From positions 172,754-236,753 of the forward strand of contig NZ_SSOA01000005.1 in assembly GCF_004801395.1 (NCBI RefSeq): a stretch of 64,000 nucleotides of DNA, in the 5' to 3' direction. The stretch is from Gillisella terrae (lineage in GTDB: Bacteria > Pseudomonadota > Alphaproteobacteria > Rhizobiales > Rhizobiaceae). Under the pieces are notes generated by a model, which saw only the letters and a program-made list of their open reading frames with translations, was not told where the DNA came from and searched no databases. Position 1 is the stretch's first letter; every line of letters begins with the position of its first letter. A program made the position numbers and the translations under genes. This document shows, piece by piece, positions 40,409 to 49,179 of the stretch.

Positions 40409-41728
40409 TTACGCCATGCGCGTTGCCAGGATTTTATCAATCCTGCGGCCATCCAGATCGATGATCTCAAAGCGCCAGCCATCGAATTCAAAGATTTCAC
40501 CTACCTCTGGCAAATGGCCCAATTGATGCAGCGCCAAGCCTGCAATGGTGTGAAAATCACTGTTCTCTGGTCGCTCCGTCAGCGCCAGCTTTTCAAAAGC
40601 ATCGTAGGCTGGCATTTGCCCGTCAATCAACAGGGAGCCATCCTCCCGTTCTACGATCTGCGGGTGGTCATCATTGGCGGCGGAAAGATCACCGGCAATG
40701 GCTTCGAGAAGATCCGTTTTGGTCAAAATACCTTCAAGGCTTCCGTATTCGTCCACCACCATGGCGAGCCGTACCGGCGTTGTCTTGAAATTTTCCAAAA
40801 CCTTGAACACCGAGGTTGATTCATGGATGACCAGGGGTTGCTGTAGCACCGAAAGAACATCAATCGGCACGCCATCAAGCACCTGATCCAGCAAATCCTT
40901 CTTCAAGACCATGCCGATTGCATCATCAATGCTGCCATGGGCCACCAGAAGCTGCTCATGCGGGCTCTCGCGCAAGCTGCGAAGGATGTCTTCAGGGCTG
41001 TCGTCGGCATCAATCCAGTCCACGTCCAGCCGTGGTGTCATAATGTCAGACACATCCCGGCTGCCAATGTTGAACACCCGCTCAACCAGATCTTTTTGCG
41101 CCTGCTCAAGCAGGCCTGCTTCCTGGCTCTCGGCAATCAGCAGTTTGATTTCGGCAGGCGAATGATGCGCGCCTTCGCCATTGCCAGGCTGAAGTCCGCA
41201 GAGGCGAATAACAGAATTGCCCATCGCGTTCAAAATGAGAATGGCTGGCCGCAGGATCATCAAAAACAGCCCCAGCGGTCGCACAACGGCGAGAGCCGTT
41301 CCTTCACTGCGCTGCAAAGCCAGACTTTTCGGCGCAAGCTCTCCGAGAACGATATGCAGAGCGGTGATGATGATGAACGAAATGGCCACCGCAAACGCAT
41401 GTGATCCGGCAATTGCCCATGATCCGGGCAAAAAGGCCAGCAGAGGTTCAATCAAATGGGCCAGTGCAGGCTCGCCAACCCAGCCGAGCGCAAGCGATGA
41501 GATGGTGATGCCAAGCTGGGTGGCGGCCAGATTGGCATCCAGATTGTCAACAGCGCGTTGCAGGGCGCTGGCATTCATGCGGCCCTGGGAAACAAGTTCG
41601 GTAACACGGCTTTTGCGCACAGACACAAGGGCAAACTCGGCCGCAACAAAAAAGCCGTTGGCGGCAACCAGAAAAACAACCGCAAATATGCCAAGGCTAT
41701 CAAAAAAACTACTTCCGGAGTCGGGCAT
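40409..41728 (-). CDS. CNNM/CorC (HlyC) family membrane protein with CBS domains
   Basis: 439 residues. The N-terminal DUF21 domain (residues about 5-190) has four hydrophobic segments beginning 'GIFAVVFLVAANGFFVAAEFALVSVRKSR'. A CBS pair follows (about 210-330, with 'DIMTPRLDVDWIDADD'), then a C-terminal CorC/HlyC domain. Family members are linked to magnesium or cobalt transport and membrane resistance. It is transcribed alone, toward catA. Confidence 0.92.
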   Translation of the reverse strand: MPDSGSSFFDSLGIFAVVFLVAANGFFVAAEFALVSVRKSRVTELVSQGRMNASALQRAVDNLDANLAATQLGITISSLALGWVGEPALAHLIEPLLAFLPGSWAIAGSHAFAVAISFIIITALHIVLGELAPKSLALQRSEGTALAVVRPLGLFLMILRPAILILNAMGNSVIRLCGLQPGNGEGAHHSPAEIKLLIAESQEAGLLEQAQKDLVERVFNIGSRDVSDIMTPRLDVDWIDADDSPEDILRSLRESPHEQLLVAHGSIDDAIGMVLKKDLLDQVLDGVPIDVLSVLQQPLVIHESTSVFKVLENFKTTPVRLAMVVDEYGSLEGILTKTDLLEAIAGDLSAANDDHPQIVEREDGSLLIDGQMPAYDAFEKLALTERPENSDFHTIAGLALHQLGHLPEVGEIFEFDGWRFEIIDLDGRRIDKILATRMA

Positions 41729-41778
41729 AAATTCCTTTTAGGCGGGTTTCGCCATGATCTGTTGTCAGAAACTTTGGC

Positions 41779-41878
41779 CCACAGCATCGCGGGCCATAAA
41801 GGACGCACAAGGTTTGCTGTGGTCCTTTACTGCATAATTCCTTAAATCAGAATCGATTTAAGGAGAAAATTATGCAGC
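41779..41878 (-). repeat. Composite palindromic repeat, copy 3 (inverted)
   Basis: B-then-A orientation: a CACAGCA...TGCTGTG-bounded B-like unit followed by TGCATAATTCCTTAAATC and an A-arm carrying a small insertion (AAGGAGAAAATTATGCA). More diverged than copies 2 and 4. It lies between the CorC-like gene and the kinase gene. Confidence 0.75.
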
Positions 41879-41942
41879 GGTAAAATCGTGGAACAATCTA
41901 GCGTGACCCATGGAAAATGCAAGCAAGCGCGAATAAACATCA

Positions 41943-43307
41943 TCAGGCAAGCGGCAATGTCACCTGCACTTCCACGCCCTGAGGTTTCATGGGCCGGGGG
42001 GAAATGACATTGACCATCATGCTTGAGCGCTCGGTGATCGCCTTGATGATCGACAGGCCAAGCCCGCTGCCGCTGATTTTGGCACTGCCGCGCTCAAACC
42101 GCAGCATCAGCCTTTGCATCATATCCGCAGACAGAACCGGGCCGTCATTGATAACGCTGAGCAAACCGTTCGGCTGGAGTATTGCCTCGACCTGACAATC
42201 TTGCGCTCCGTGTTTTAAGGCATTTTCAATCAGATTGCGAAACAGAATGCCAACGGCGTCGGGGTCCAGCCTGGACATAACCGGCGCATCTGGCAGGCTC
42301 AAGACAATGCGGCCCTCACCCACCCGCGTGAAGTCCTGAACAATCATGGTGAGCACAGGTCTGAGATCGGAAGGCTCATCGCTTTGCAGGCGCCCACCTT
42401 CGGCGCGGGCAAGCTGCATCAGTTTCTCGGACATGCGCATCAATCGTTTGAGCGTATGGGTGATCTCGCCTGCCCGCTGGCTGGTCAACTCCTCTGCCGT
42501 TTCTGAACGGATACGTTGGGCCTGGGCAATGGCACCGGCCACCGGGGTGCGCAACTCATGAGCCGCATTGGCGGCAAAGTCCCGCTCGGCGGAAAAGGCT
42601 GCCTTCAACCGCGCGAGCAATTGGTTGATGCCCGCCGATATGGGCCGCAATTCACTGGGCAAATTATTGTCTGGCAGCGCTGAGAGATTTTGTGCTCCGC
42701 GAGCACTGAGCTCCTGTTGCAGCGCCCGCAACGGATATAATGAGCCACGGACGGCCATGAATATGGCCAGAAGGCTGACCGGGATCACCACAGCCAGCGG
42801 CAAAATCAGTCCCAGCAGCATTTTTCGCGACAGTTCCTTGCGGTGAGCCAAGGGCTCGGCCACGGCAATTGTCACATGTCCTTTCGTGCTTGCGTCGAAA
42901 TATATCTGATGGCTATCGGTGCGAACAAAGCCGACAGCGGAAAACGGCGGAAAAATTGCCAAATCCGCGTCTTTTGAGGCAAGGATGACCTGGCCACGGT
43001 TATCGCGGATGATAAAGGTCACGTCATCGCCATAGCGGGCCTCACGGCCCTGGTGGGTTTCAATTTCATCACTGCCCGATCCGTCATCGTGTTCAACGAG
43101 ATCACGAGTCTTATGGCCTTCGCGCAGATCATGCAGAGCGATGGGTAAAATGCGCTGGGCGGTCGATCTCAGGCCATCGTCAAACACGTCCTCCATCTCT
43201 GCCGTCAGCCGATGGGCGGTGATAGCCGCAGCCGCCAGCCACAGCACGGTGACTGAAAGCCCGATGGTGAGTGCCAGGCGCGCCTGCAGAGAAAAGCTCT
43301 TTTTCAT
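41943..43307 (-). CDS. Two-component sensor histidine kinase (QseC/TctE type)
   Basis: 454 residues. The first membrane helix is at 12-30, a periplasmic sensor of about 130 residues follows, then a second helix (LLGLILPLAVVIPVSLLAIFM), a HAMP-like linker and the kinase core: H250 in ANAAHELRTPVAG, N-box NLIENALKHG and GLGLSI. Its start overlaps the response-regulator stop by 4 bp. It is divergent from the PepSY/DUF2271 redox genes, so it probably senses a periplasmic cue (metal, redox or peptide) and controls them. Confidence 0.9.
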   Translation of the reverse strand: MKKSFSLQARLALTIGLSVTVLWLAAAAITAHRLTAEMEDVFDDGLRSTAQRILPIALHDLREGHKTRDLVEHDDGSGSDEIETHQGREARYGDDVTFIIRDNRGQVILASKDADLAIFPPFSAVGFVRTDSHQIYFDASTKGHVTIAVAEPLAHRKELSRKMLLGLILPLAVVIPVSLLAIFMAVRGSLYPLRALQQELSARGAQNLSALPDNNLPSELRPISAGINQLLARLKAAFSAERDFAANAAHELRTPVAGAIAQAQRIRSETAEELTSQRAGEITHTLKRLMRMSEKLMQLARAEGGRLQSDEPSDLRPVLTMIVQDFTRVGEGRIVLSLPDAPVMSRLDPDAVGILFRNLIENALKHGAQDCQVEAILQPNGLLSVINDGPVLSADMMQRLMLRFERGSAKISGSGLGLSIIKAITERSSMMVNVISPRPMKPQGVEVQVTLPLA

Positions 43308-43963
43308 GGTCTTCCCAGACGATAACCAAGGCCGCGTTCTGTCTCAATCACCTTCGCGCCGAGCTTTTTACGCAGACGGCTGACGTGAACCTCGATGGCG
43401 TTGCTTTCGATGTCGGTATCGAAAGAATAAAGCTTCTCCTCAAGCTGCGTCTTTGAGAGCAGCTGGTTCGGCCTTTGAAGAAAGGCCTCAAACAAAACCC
43501 ATTCGCGCGCGGTCAAAATAACCGTCTTGCCGTTGAGGATAACGTGTCTGGCCGCCAGATCAATGCTCAGCGCGCCAAGCGTGATGATGGGGTTGGGGTT
43601 GCCGCTATAGCGGCGGGCGACAGAACCAATTCGGGCCGAAAGCTCCTCAAGATCAAAGGGTTTGACCATATAATCATCGGCACCGGCATTGAGGCCCGCG
43701 ATCCGATCAGACACCTGATCAAGCGCGGTCAGGATGATCACAGGTGTCACATCGCCTCTGGCGCGCAAGGCTTTCAAAAAGGGAATGCCGAGGCCATCGG
43801 GCAACATGAGATCCAACAACACAAGCCCATAGCGCGTTGAGGCCAGCGCATCGGTTGCAAGGTCCAGCCGTGTCATCCAATCGACCGAATGACCATCGGC
43901 GGCGATCTGGTCGCGAATGGCCGCGCCTAACGCCGTGTCGTCCTCGATCAATAGCACGCGCAT
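43304..43963 (-). CDS. OmpR-family response regulator
   Basis: 219 residues from ATG 43963 with a GGGGAGG ribosome site; an upstream in-frame start lacks one. The receiver has LIEDD, phospho-acceptor D51 in LLDLMLPDG and K101 in MVKPFDL. The C-terminal winged helix ends 'IEVHVSRLRKKLGAKVIETERGLGYRL'. First gene of the regulator-kinase operon, divergent from the flavin module; 13-nt tandem repeats lie just upstream. Confidence 0.93.
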   Translation of the reverse strand: MRVLLIEDDTALGAAIRDQIAADGHSVDWMTRLDLATDALASTRYGLVLLDLMLPDGLGIPFLKALRARGDVTPVIILTALDQVSDRIAGLNAGADDYMVKPFDLEELSARIGSVARRYSGNPNPIITLGALSIDLAARHVILNGKTVILTAREWVLFEAFLQRPNQLLSKTQLEEKLYSFDTDIESNAIEVHVSRLRKKLGAKVIETERGLGYRLGRP

Positions 43964-43995
43964 CCACGCCTCCCCTGGCTTACGCCCCAGTTTCA

Positions 43996-44034
43996 AGCTC
44001 AAGTCTCCAGCTCAAGTCTCAAGCTCTCGTCTCA
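43996..44034. repeat. Three 13-nt tandem repeats in the divergent promoter region
   Basis: AGCTCAAGTCTCC, AGCTCAAGTCTCA and AGCTCTCGTCTCA are head-to-tail, 33 bp before the response-regulator start and about 115 bp before the PepSY gene. Direct repeats of this kind are typical binding sites for OmpR-family regulators, although the usual period is 10-11 bp. Confidence 0.5.
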
Positions 44035-44150
44035 AGCACTTGTTAGTCCTCTCATCAGCTTACCGGAAGCTGAAGCAATGTCGCAGCTTTTGTCAGGAGC
44101 CGGTCAGCTTTTACCACCATTGATAAAGCCAACATGGAGAGGAAACGACA

Positions 44151-44432
44151 ATGAAAAGCAGCATTCTGCTCGCCCTGGCCGCCATGGCCGCCATGGCCGC
44201 CGCCCCTGTGCAGGCACGAGACGATTGCGATGTGCCGATCAATGATTGGCACACACGCGATGCGGTGCGCACCTTGGCAGAAACAAACGGCTGGGTGCTG
44301 CAACGGATCAAGATCGATGACGGTTGTTATGAAATCCATGGCACCGACAAGCAAGGAAGGCGCTTTGAGGCCAAGATTGATCCTGCAACGCTGACCATCA
44401 TCCAGATCAAGCCCGATTACAAGCGTCGTTGA
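44151..44432 (+). CDS. Small periplasmic PepSY-domain protein
   Basis: 93 residues with a signal peptide rich in Ala and Met (MKSSILLALAAMAAMAAAPVQA-R). The mature part is one PepSY-like domain ('AVRTLAETNGWVLQRIKIDDGCYEIHGTDKQGRRFEAKIDPATLTI'). Two cysteines (DDCD and DGCY) could form a disulfide. PepSY proteins beside kinases often modulate signalling or peptidases. First gene of the plus-strand group with DUF2271, the reductase fusion and apbE. Confidence 0.8.
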   Translation: MKSSILLALAAMAAMAAAPVQARDDCDVPINDWHTRDAVRTLAETNGWVLQRIKIDDGCYEIHGTDKQGRRFEAKIDPATLTIIQIKPDYKRR

Positions 44433-44524
44433 TTTCAAAAAGCTTCAACGTAACACCCCCTGCAACCTCCGCAACAAGCCGCAATGGCGCACCAGATATT
44501 TCTAAAACTCTGAAGGATCATCCC

Positions 44525-45010
44525 ATGAAATCTTTTCTTACACTTCTTGCCGTCACCACCGCTCTTACCTTGCCCTTCTTTACTGCCCCTCGTGCTGCCA
44601 TGGCGGGGCAGGTGACCCTGAATACCTCAATGCGCAATTACGGTGGCAATGGCGCTTTCCTTGCCTATTACCTCACAGATGCCCAGGGCAAATATGCGGG
44701 CAGCGTGTGGATGGCCGGTGGCAAGGCCCGATATTACGAGCATCTCACCGGATGGTATCGGGCAACAGGTGGCGACACGCGCCAGATCGATGGCATCACC
44801 GGGGCAAGTGTTGGCTCCGGGCGCACACTCAAAGTTAGTCTCGATCTCGCCGATACCCTGTTTGATGCTGGCTATAAGCTGCACATCGATGCGGCGGCGG
44901 AAGATATGCGCGAGAGCCCCAACGAGATTGTTGTGCCGCTGACCACGGCCGGCTCCGGGCAAAAGACCAAGGGCACCCGCTACATCGCCGATTTCAGCTA
45001 CACCCGTTAA
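44525..45010 (+). CDS. DUF2271 exported protein, candidate covalent FMN carrier
   Basis: 161 residues from ATG 44525 (AGGAT site). The signal peptide ends near AAMA-G. The mature domain matches the DUF2271 pattern ('FLAYYLTDAQGKYAGSVWMAGG', 'YEHLTGWYRATGG'). Residues 89-95 are DGITGAS, closely resembling the D-G-x-[ST]-G-A-[ST] site that ApbE modifies with FMN through a phosphoester on the final Ser/Thr (here S95). With apbE two genes downstream, covalent flavinylation is a reasonable inference. Confidence 0.8.
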   Translation: MKSFLTLLAVTTALTLPFFTAPRAAMAGQVTLNTSMRNYGGNGAFLAYYLTDAQGKYAGSVWMAGGKARYYEHLTGWYRATGGDTRQIDGITGASVGSGRTLKVSLDLADTLFDAGYKLHIDAAAEDMRESPNEIVVPLTTAGSGQKTKGTRYIADFSYTR

Positions 45011-45028
45011 GGCATAAGGACGTCCTTC

Positions 45029-47227
45029 ATGATCCGCTTGCTCCACCGCTGGTTTGCTCTGCTGGCCACAGTGCTTCTCGTCACTCTTGCCGTCTCTGGT
45101 GTGGCACTATCCGTGTTTCCGACCATGGAAGCCCTCACCATTCCACCCGCCCAACAGATCACAGTTGCACAACTGGCGTCGCGGGTGCGAGACGCGGAAC
45201 CGACCGTAGAGCAGATACGGCGCGCGCCCTCTGGCCGCATCACCGCCTATTATTTTGATGGGGATCAAGCGGCTTCCGCCGTGATTGATCCTGCAACGGG
45301 CAAACCCGTCGGCCCTGCCGATACCCCGGCTGTCGAGCGGTGGCTGATCAATTTCCACCGCGCGTTGTTTTTGGGCGATCAGGGCCGGATCATCACGGCG
45401 GTGGGTGCGGCAATCATGCTGCTGATGTCCATCTCCGGCCTCTTTCTTCTCGTGCGTCGGGCGGGCGGCTGGCGCTATGTGCTGCGGCCTGTCCGCGATC
45501 AAGGAAAGGGGCAGTTGCATTCGGTGATTGCGCGTGTCACGCTGCCAGGCCTGATCTTGTCCTCGCTGACCGCCCTTTGGATGGCGGCCGCTACCTTTGG
45601 CTACTTGCCGGAAGGTTCTGGTACGCAGCCCTTTCCGGCAACAGTGAGTGGTAAAACAGGCATTGCGCTTGATGCCATTTCGACCCTGCAAACAACACCA
45701 ATCGATGAACTGCGGTCTCTCAACTTTCCCTCGGCCAATGATGCGACAGACGTATTCACACTGAAAACAACGGCGGGCCAAGGCTATCTTGACCAAGGCA
45801 CGGGCGCGGTTTTGGCGTGGCGGGCGATGAGTTGGGTGGATCAAACCTCTGATCTGATCACCATGCTGCACACGGGTCAGGGCATGGCCTGGCTGGGCCT
45901 CCTCCTTGGGCTTTGCGCTTTTGGCGTGCCGTTTCTGGGATGGACCGGCATTGCAAGCTGGCTGTCCCGTCGCGGCCACGGCAAGGTTGCATCGGTGTCC
46001 GCCAGCGCTGCCGATACGATTGTGCTGGTTGCCTCGGAAACTGGCACCACGCGGGGCTTTGCAGCAACACTTCAATCTGCGCTGACATCAAACGGCCTTC
46101 ATGTCCACGTCGGCAGCATGACCGGCTTTGAGCCTGCGCGCTGGCCAAAAGCAAAGCGGATCATTCTGCTGGCTGCCACCTACGGCGATGGTGCGGCGCC
46201 CGCATGTGCAAGCGGCTTTCTGGAGGTGTTTAAAGCCGTCCCACCCTGCCCCCATCTTTCACTCGCCGTGCTTGGATTTGGTGATCGCAGCTTTCCACAC
46301 TTCTGCGGTTTCGCTGCGCAGATTGCCGAGATTGCCAAAACAAACGGCTGGGCAGAGCTTTTGCCTTTCGACACCATCGATCGGCAATCGCCACAGGATT
46401 TCAGCCGTTGGGGCCGCAATCTTGCAAAAGCCCTTGATCTTGATTTTGAACTCAACCACCAGCCCGCCACAGCCAAAACATGGTCTTTGACGCTGATCTC
46501 GCGGCGTGACTATGGCGCAAGCGTTCAAGCGATGACCGCGATTTTGCGCTTTGACCTGCCCAAAGCATCGCTGTGGCAAAGGTTGACCGGTCAGGGCTTT
46601 GCACCATTTGAGGCCGGTGATCTGGTCGGAATTGTGCCGCAAGGCTCGGATTTACCGCGATTTTACTCGCTTGCCTCCAGCTCCAAAGACGGGTTTCTTG
46701 AAATTTGTGTGCGCAAACATGCGGGCGGTCTGTGCTCTGGTCAATTGACAGCACTGGAACCTGGCGATGCCATCCCGGCTTTTGTGCGTCACAATCCGGC
46801 TTTTCGCCCGCTAAAAACCCGCAAACCTGTTATCCTTGTTGGGGCCGGAACAGGCATCGGGCCACTTGTCGGCTTTGCCCGTGCCAATGCAGCGCATCGG
46901 CCCATGCATCTTTATTTTGGTGCACGCCATCCCGGCAGCGATGCGCTTTACGCAGAAGAACTCTTGAACTGGAGCCAGGATGGACGGCTTGCCTCTGTCA
47001 CCACCGCCTATTCGCGCGCACAAACACCGGCCTATGTGCAAGACAGCCTGCGCAAGGATGCGGCAAAACTGTGCAGCCTGATCAAAGCAGGCGGGCAGGT
47101 TCTCGTGTGCGGCGGCACAGATATGGCAGCTGGCGTGGCGGCAGCTCTCTCTGATATTCTCGCCGGTGACGGCATCCATCTTTCCACTTTGAAAGCGCAG
47201 GGCCGCTATGCAGAAGACGTTTACTGA
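45029..47227 (+). CDS. PepSY membrane domain-flavodoxin-NADPH reductase fusion
   Basis: 732 residues. The first ~310 form a PepSY-associated membrane region with about four helices and histidines near membrane borders (H6, H110, H164, H281) that could ligate haem. Residues 331-470 are a flavodoxin domain (FMN loop SETGTTRG 336-343, YGDG 385-388). Residues 490-732 are a ferredoxin-NADP reductase-like module (FAD motif RFYSLAS 544-550, NADPH motifs VGAGTGIGP 604-612 and VCGG 693-696, C-terminal Y732). It should carry electrons from NAD(P)H via FAD and FMN across the membrane. The end overlaps apbE by 20 bp. Confidence 0.9.
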   Translation: MIRLLHRWFALLATVLLVTLAVSGVALSVFPTMEALTIPPAQQITVAQLASRVRDAEPTVEQIRRAPSGRITAYYFDGDQAASAVIDPATGKPVGPADTPAVERWLINFHRALFLGDQGRIITAVGAAIMLLMSISGLFLLVRRAGGWRYVLRPVRDQGKGQLHSVIARVTLPGLILSSLTALWMAAATFGYLPEGSGTQPFPATVSGKTGIALDAISTLQTTPIDELRSLNFPSANDATDVFTLKTTAGQGYLDQGTGAVLAWRAMSWVDQTSDLITMLHTGQGMAWLGLLLGLCAFGVPFLGWTGIASWLSRRGHGKVASVSASAADTIVLVASETGTTRGFAATLQSALTSNGLHVHVGSMTGFEPARWPKAKRIILLAATYGDGAAPACASGFLEVFKAVPPCPHLSLAVLGFGDRSFPHFCGFAAQIAEIAKTNGWAELLPFDTIDRQSPQDFSRWGRNLAKALDLDFELNHQPATAKTWSLTLISRRDYGASVQAMTAILRFDLPKASLWQRLTGQGFAPFEAGDLVGIVPQGSDLPRFYSLASSSKDGFLEICVRKHAGGLCSGQLTALEPGDAIPAFVRHNPAFRPLKTRKPVILVGAGTGIGPLVGFARANAAHRPMHLYFGARHPGSDALYAEELLNWSQDGRLASVTTAYSRAQTPAYVQDSLRKDAAKLCSLIKAGGQVLVCGGTDMAAGVAAALSDILAGDGIHLSTLKAQGRYAEDVY

Positions 47228-48128
47228 CCTTACCCGCCACGCGCTGAACGGTGCCACCATGGGCACCCGCTGGTCGGCGCTGTTTTATGGCCCGTCTGGT
47301 TTTGACCCTGCTCCGGTTCACACCGCGATGGCCAATGCCGTGACCGAGGTCGATCAGCAAATGTCGAGTTGGAAGCAAGACAGCGATCTCAATCGCCTGA
47401 ATGCGGCACCCGTCGGCATCTGGGTTGAACTGCCGAAGCAGCTTATGACTGTGTTGGAGGCTGGTCTTGCGATTGGTCACGCCTCAGATGGTGCTTTTGA
47501 TATTGGCATGGGCGATGCTGTCACCGCCTGGGGCTTTGGACCAAGACAAGCCGATGAGGCAAGGATCAAAGCCGCCCGACGTGAGCGCCGGTACCCGGCC
47601 TATGATATTCTTGAGCTTGACAGGGCGAAAAGCCGTGCGCGAAAGCATAGGGACGCCTGCTTTGACCTCAACGGCATTGCCAAGGGGTATGGTGTGGACA
47701 GATTGACCGAGATTGCCTTGCAACATGGCATTACGGCGGGACTTTTTGCCATTGACGGTGAGTTGAGGGCAATCGGTACCCAGCCCGATGGCTATGGCTG
47801 GACGATTGCCGTCGAAATGCCCGATTTAACGATGCGCGCACCGCACTCCATTCTCGAACTGCAAGATGCGGCTGTTGCGACCTCGGGTGATTATCGCCAT
47901 TGGATTGAGGTGGCAGGCCGCCGCCTCTCCCACACCATCGATCCGCGCCGTGGTATGCCCCTCACACAGCCGCCTGCCTCGGTCACGGTCATCGCCCGCG
48001 ATTGCATGAGCGCCGATGCATGGGCGACGGCCATGATGGTGCTGGGTGAAGAACGCGGTCTTGCGCTTGCCGAAAAGCTGGGCCTGTCTGCGCTGTTCTT
48101 ACAGCATGACGCAGGATCTCTCCTGTGA
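47208..48128 (+). CDS. apbE: FAD:protein FMN transferase
   Basis: 306 residues of the ApbE family, which attach FMN from FAD to Ser/Thr of extracytosolic proteins. Motifs present are 'GATMGTRWSALFYG' near the start, FDLNGIAKGYGVDRL (substrate/FAD site), SGDYRHW and SHTIDPRRGMP (metal-binding region), and 'SADAWATAMMVLG'. No obvious signal peptide or lipobox is seen at the N-terminus, so its location is uncertain; most homologues act in the periplasm. Coupled to the reductase fusion, and likely modifies the DUF2271 protein. Confidence 0.92.
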   Translation: MQKTFTDLTRHALNGATMGTRWSALFYGPSGFDPAPVHTAMANAVTEVDQQMSSWKQDSDLNRLNAAPVGIWVELPKQLMTVLEAGLAIGHASDGAFDIGMGDAVTAWGFGPRQADEARIKAARRERRYPAYDILELDRAKSRARKHRDACFDLNGIAKGYGVDRLTEIALQHGITAGLFAIDGELRAIGTQPDGYGWTIAVEMPDLTMRAPHSILELQDAAVATSGDYRHWIEVAGRRLSHTIDPRRGMPLTQPPASVTVIARDCMSADAWATAMMVLGEERGLALAEKLGLSALFLQHDAGSLL

Positions 48129-48201
48129 AGCACGCCAGCCAAACTTTTTGAATATCCTACAATATATCGCCTACGATATAAATTGAAAGGACTCGATGGC
48201 G

Positions 48202-49179
48202 CTATTGGGGCATTTCATCGACGCGGTGACAGGCAACCATCCGGCCCGGCGTGACGCGATGAAGCTCCGGCCGTTCAAGGGTGCAGCGTTCAGTGGCAAT
48301 CGGGCAATGGGCGTAAAACGCACAACCCTGGCCGGTGCCCGCAGGTCTGTTGGGCAGGCCTTTTCTGGCTTGCCTGCCAAAGCGGTCCACGTTCAATTCG
48401 GCATCAATCAGCACATTGGTATAGGGGTGAAGTGGCTGTTTGAAAACCGCATGGGCTGGACCTTGCTCCACCAGCCGACCGCGATACATGACGCCCACCC
48501 GGTCAGCGATGCTGTTGACCACTGCCAGATTATGGCTGATGAACAAAAAGGTGACGCCGCGCTTCTCACGCAGGTCTTGCAGCAGATTGAGCACTTGTGC
48601 CTGAACGGAGAGATCAAGGGCCGAAACCGGCTCATCGGCAACCACCAGACGCGGTCCGGTGATCAAGGCTCTGGCAATGGCGATGCGTTGGCGCTGGCCG
48701 CCGGAAAATTCATGCGGGTAGCGCGCCGCGTGGCGGGCTTCCAGCCCCACACTTTCCAGCATGGTGGCGACGCGCGCGTCAATCTCGGCTTTGTCCGTCT
48801 TGCTGGCCAGAACATGCAATGGTTCGGCCACGATCCTGCCAATTTTCTGGCGCGGATCCAAAGACCCGAAAGGGTCTTGAAACACCATTTGAAAATCCCG
48901 CCGCTTTTGCTTGAGTTGCTTGTCTTTTAGGGAAAACAAATCCTCACCATCGAAAAGCACCTGGCCGGAGGTTGGGCGATCGAGCGCCATCACCAGCCGC
49001 GCAAGCGTGGATTTTCCGCAGCCACTTTCGCCAACAATGCCGAAAATTTCCTGAGCATCAACGCTGAGTGATAGGGAGTCCAAAGCGCGCTGCGTGTGCG
49101 GCTTGCCCAACAAGGGGCGGCTGAGATAATCGCGCGTCAGGTGACGAACATCGAGAAGCGGTGCTTTTTTCATCAGCAT
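48202..49179 (-). CDS. Peptide ABC transporter ATP-binding protein (DppF/OppF type)
   Basis: 325-residue ATPase. Walker A GESGCGKST near residue 54, signature LSGGQ-like FSGGQRQR, Walker B LVVADEP and switch H in FISHNL. The C-terminal oligopeptide extension has the cysteine 'GCAFYAHCPIATERC' pattern linked to an iron-sulfur cluster in this subfamily. The start is 49179 (GAAGAG site) or 49173 (TGATG overlap with the upstream stop). Last gene of the dpp operon. Confidence 0.92.
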   Translation of the reverse strand: MLMKKAPLLDVRHLTRDYLSRPLLGKPHTQRALDSLSLSVDAQEIFGIVGESGCGKSTLARLVMALDRPTSGQVLFDGEDLFSLKDKQLKQKRRDFQMVFQDPFGSLDPRQKIGRIVAEPLHVLASKTDKAEIDARVATMLESVGLEARHAARYPHEFSGGQRQRIAIARALITGPRLVVADEPVSALDLSVQAQVLNLLQDLREKRGVTFLFISHNLAVVNSIADRVGVMYRGRLVEQGPAHAVFKQPLHPYTNVLIDAELNVDRFGRQARKGLPNRPAGTGQGCAFYAHCPIATERCTLERPELHRVTPGRMVACHRVDEMPQ

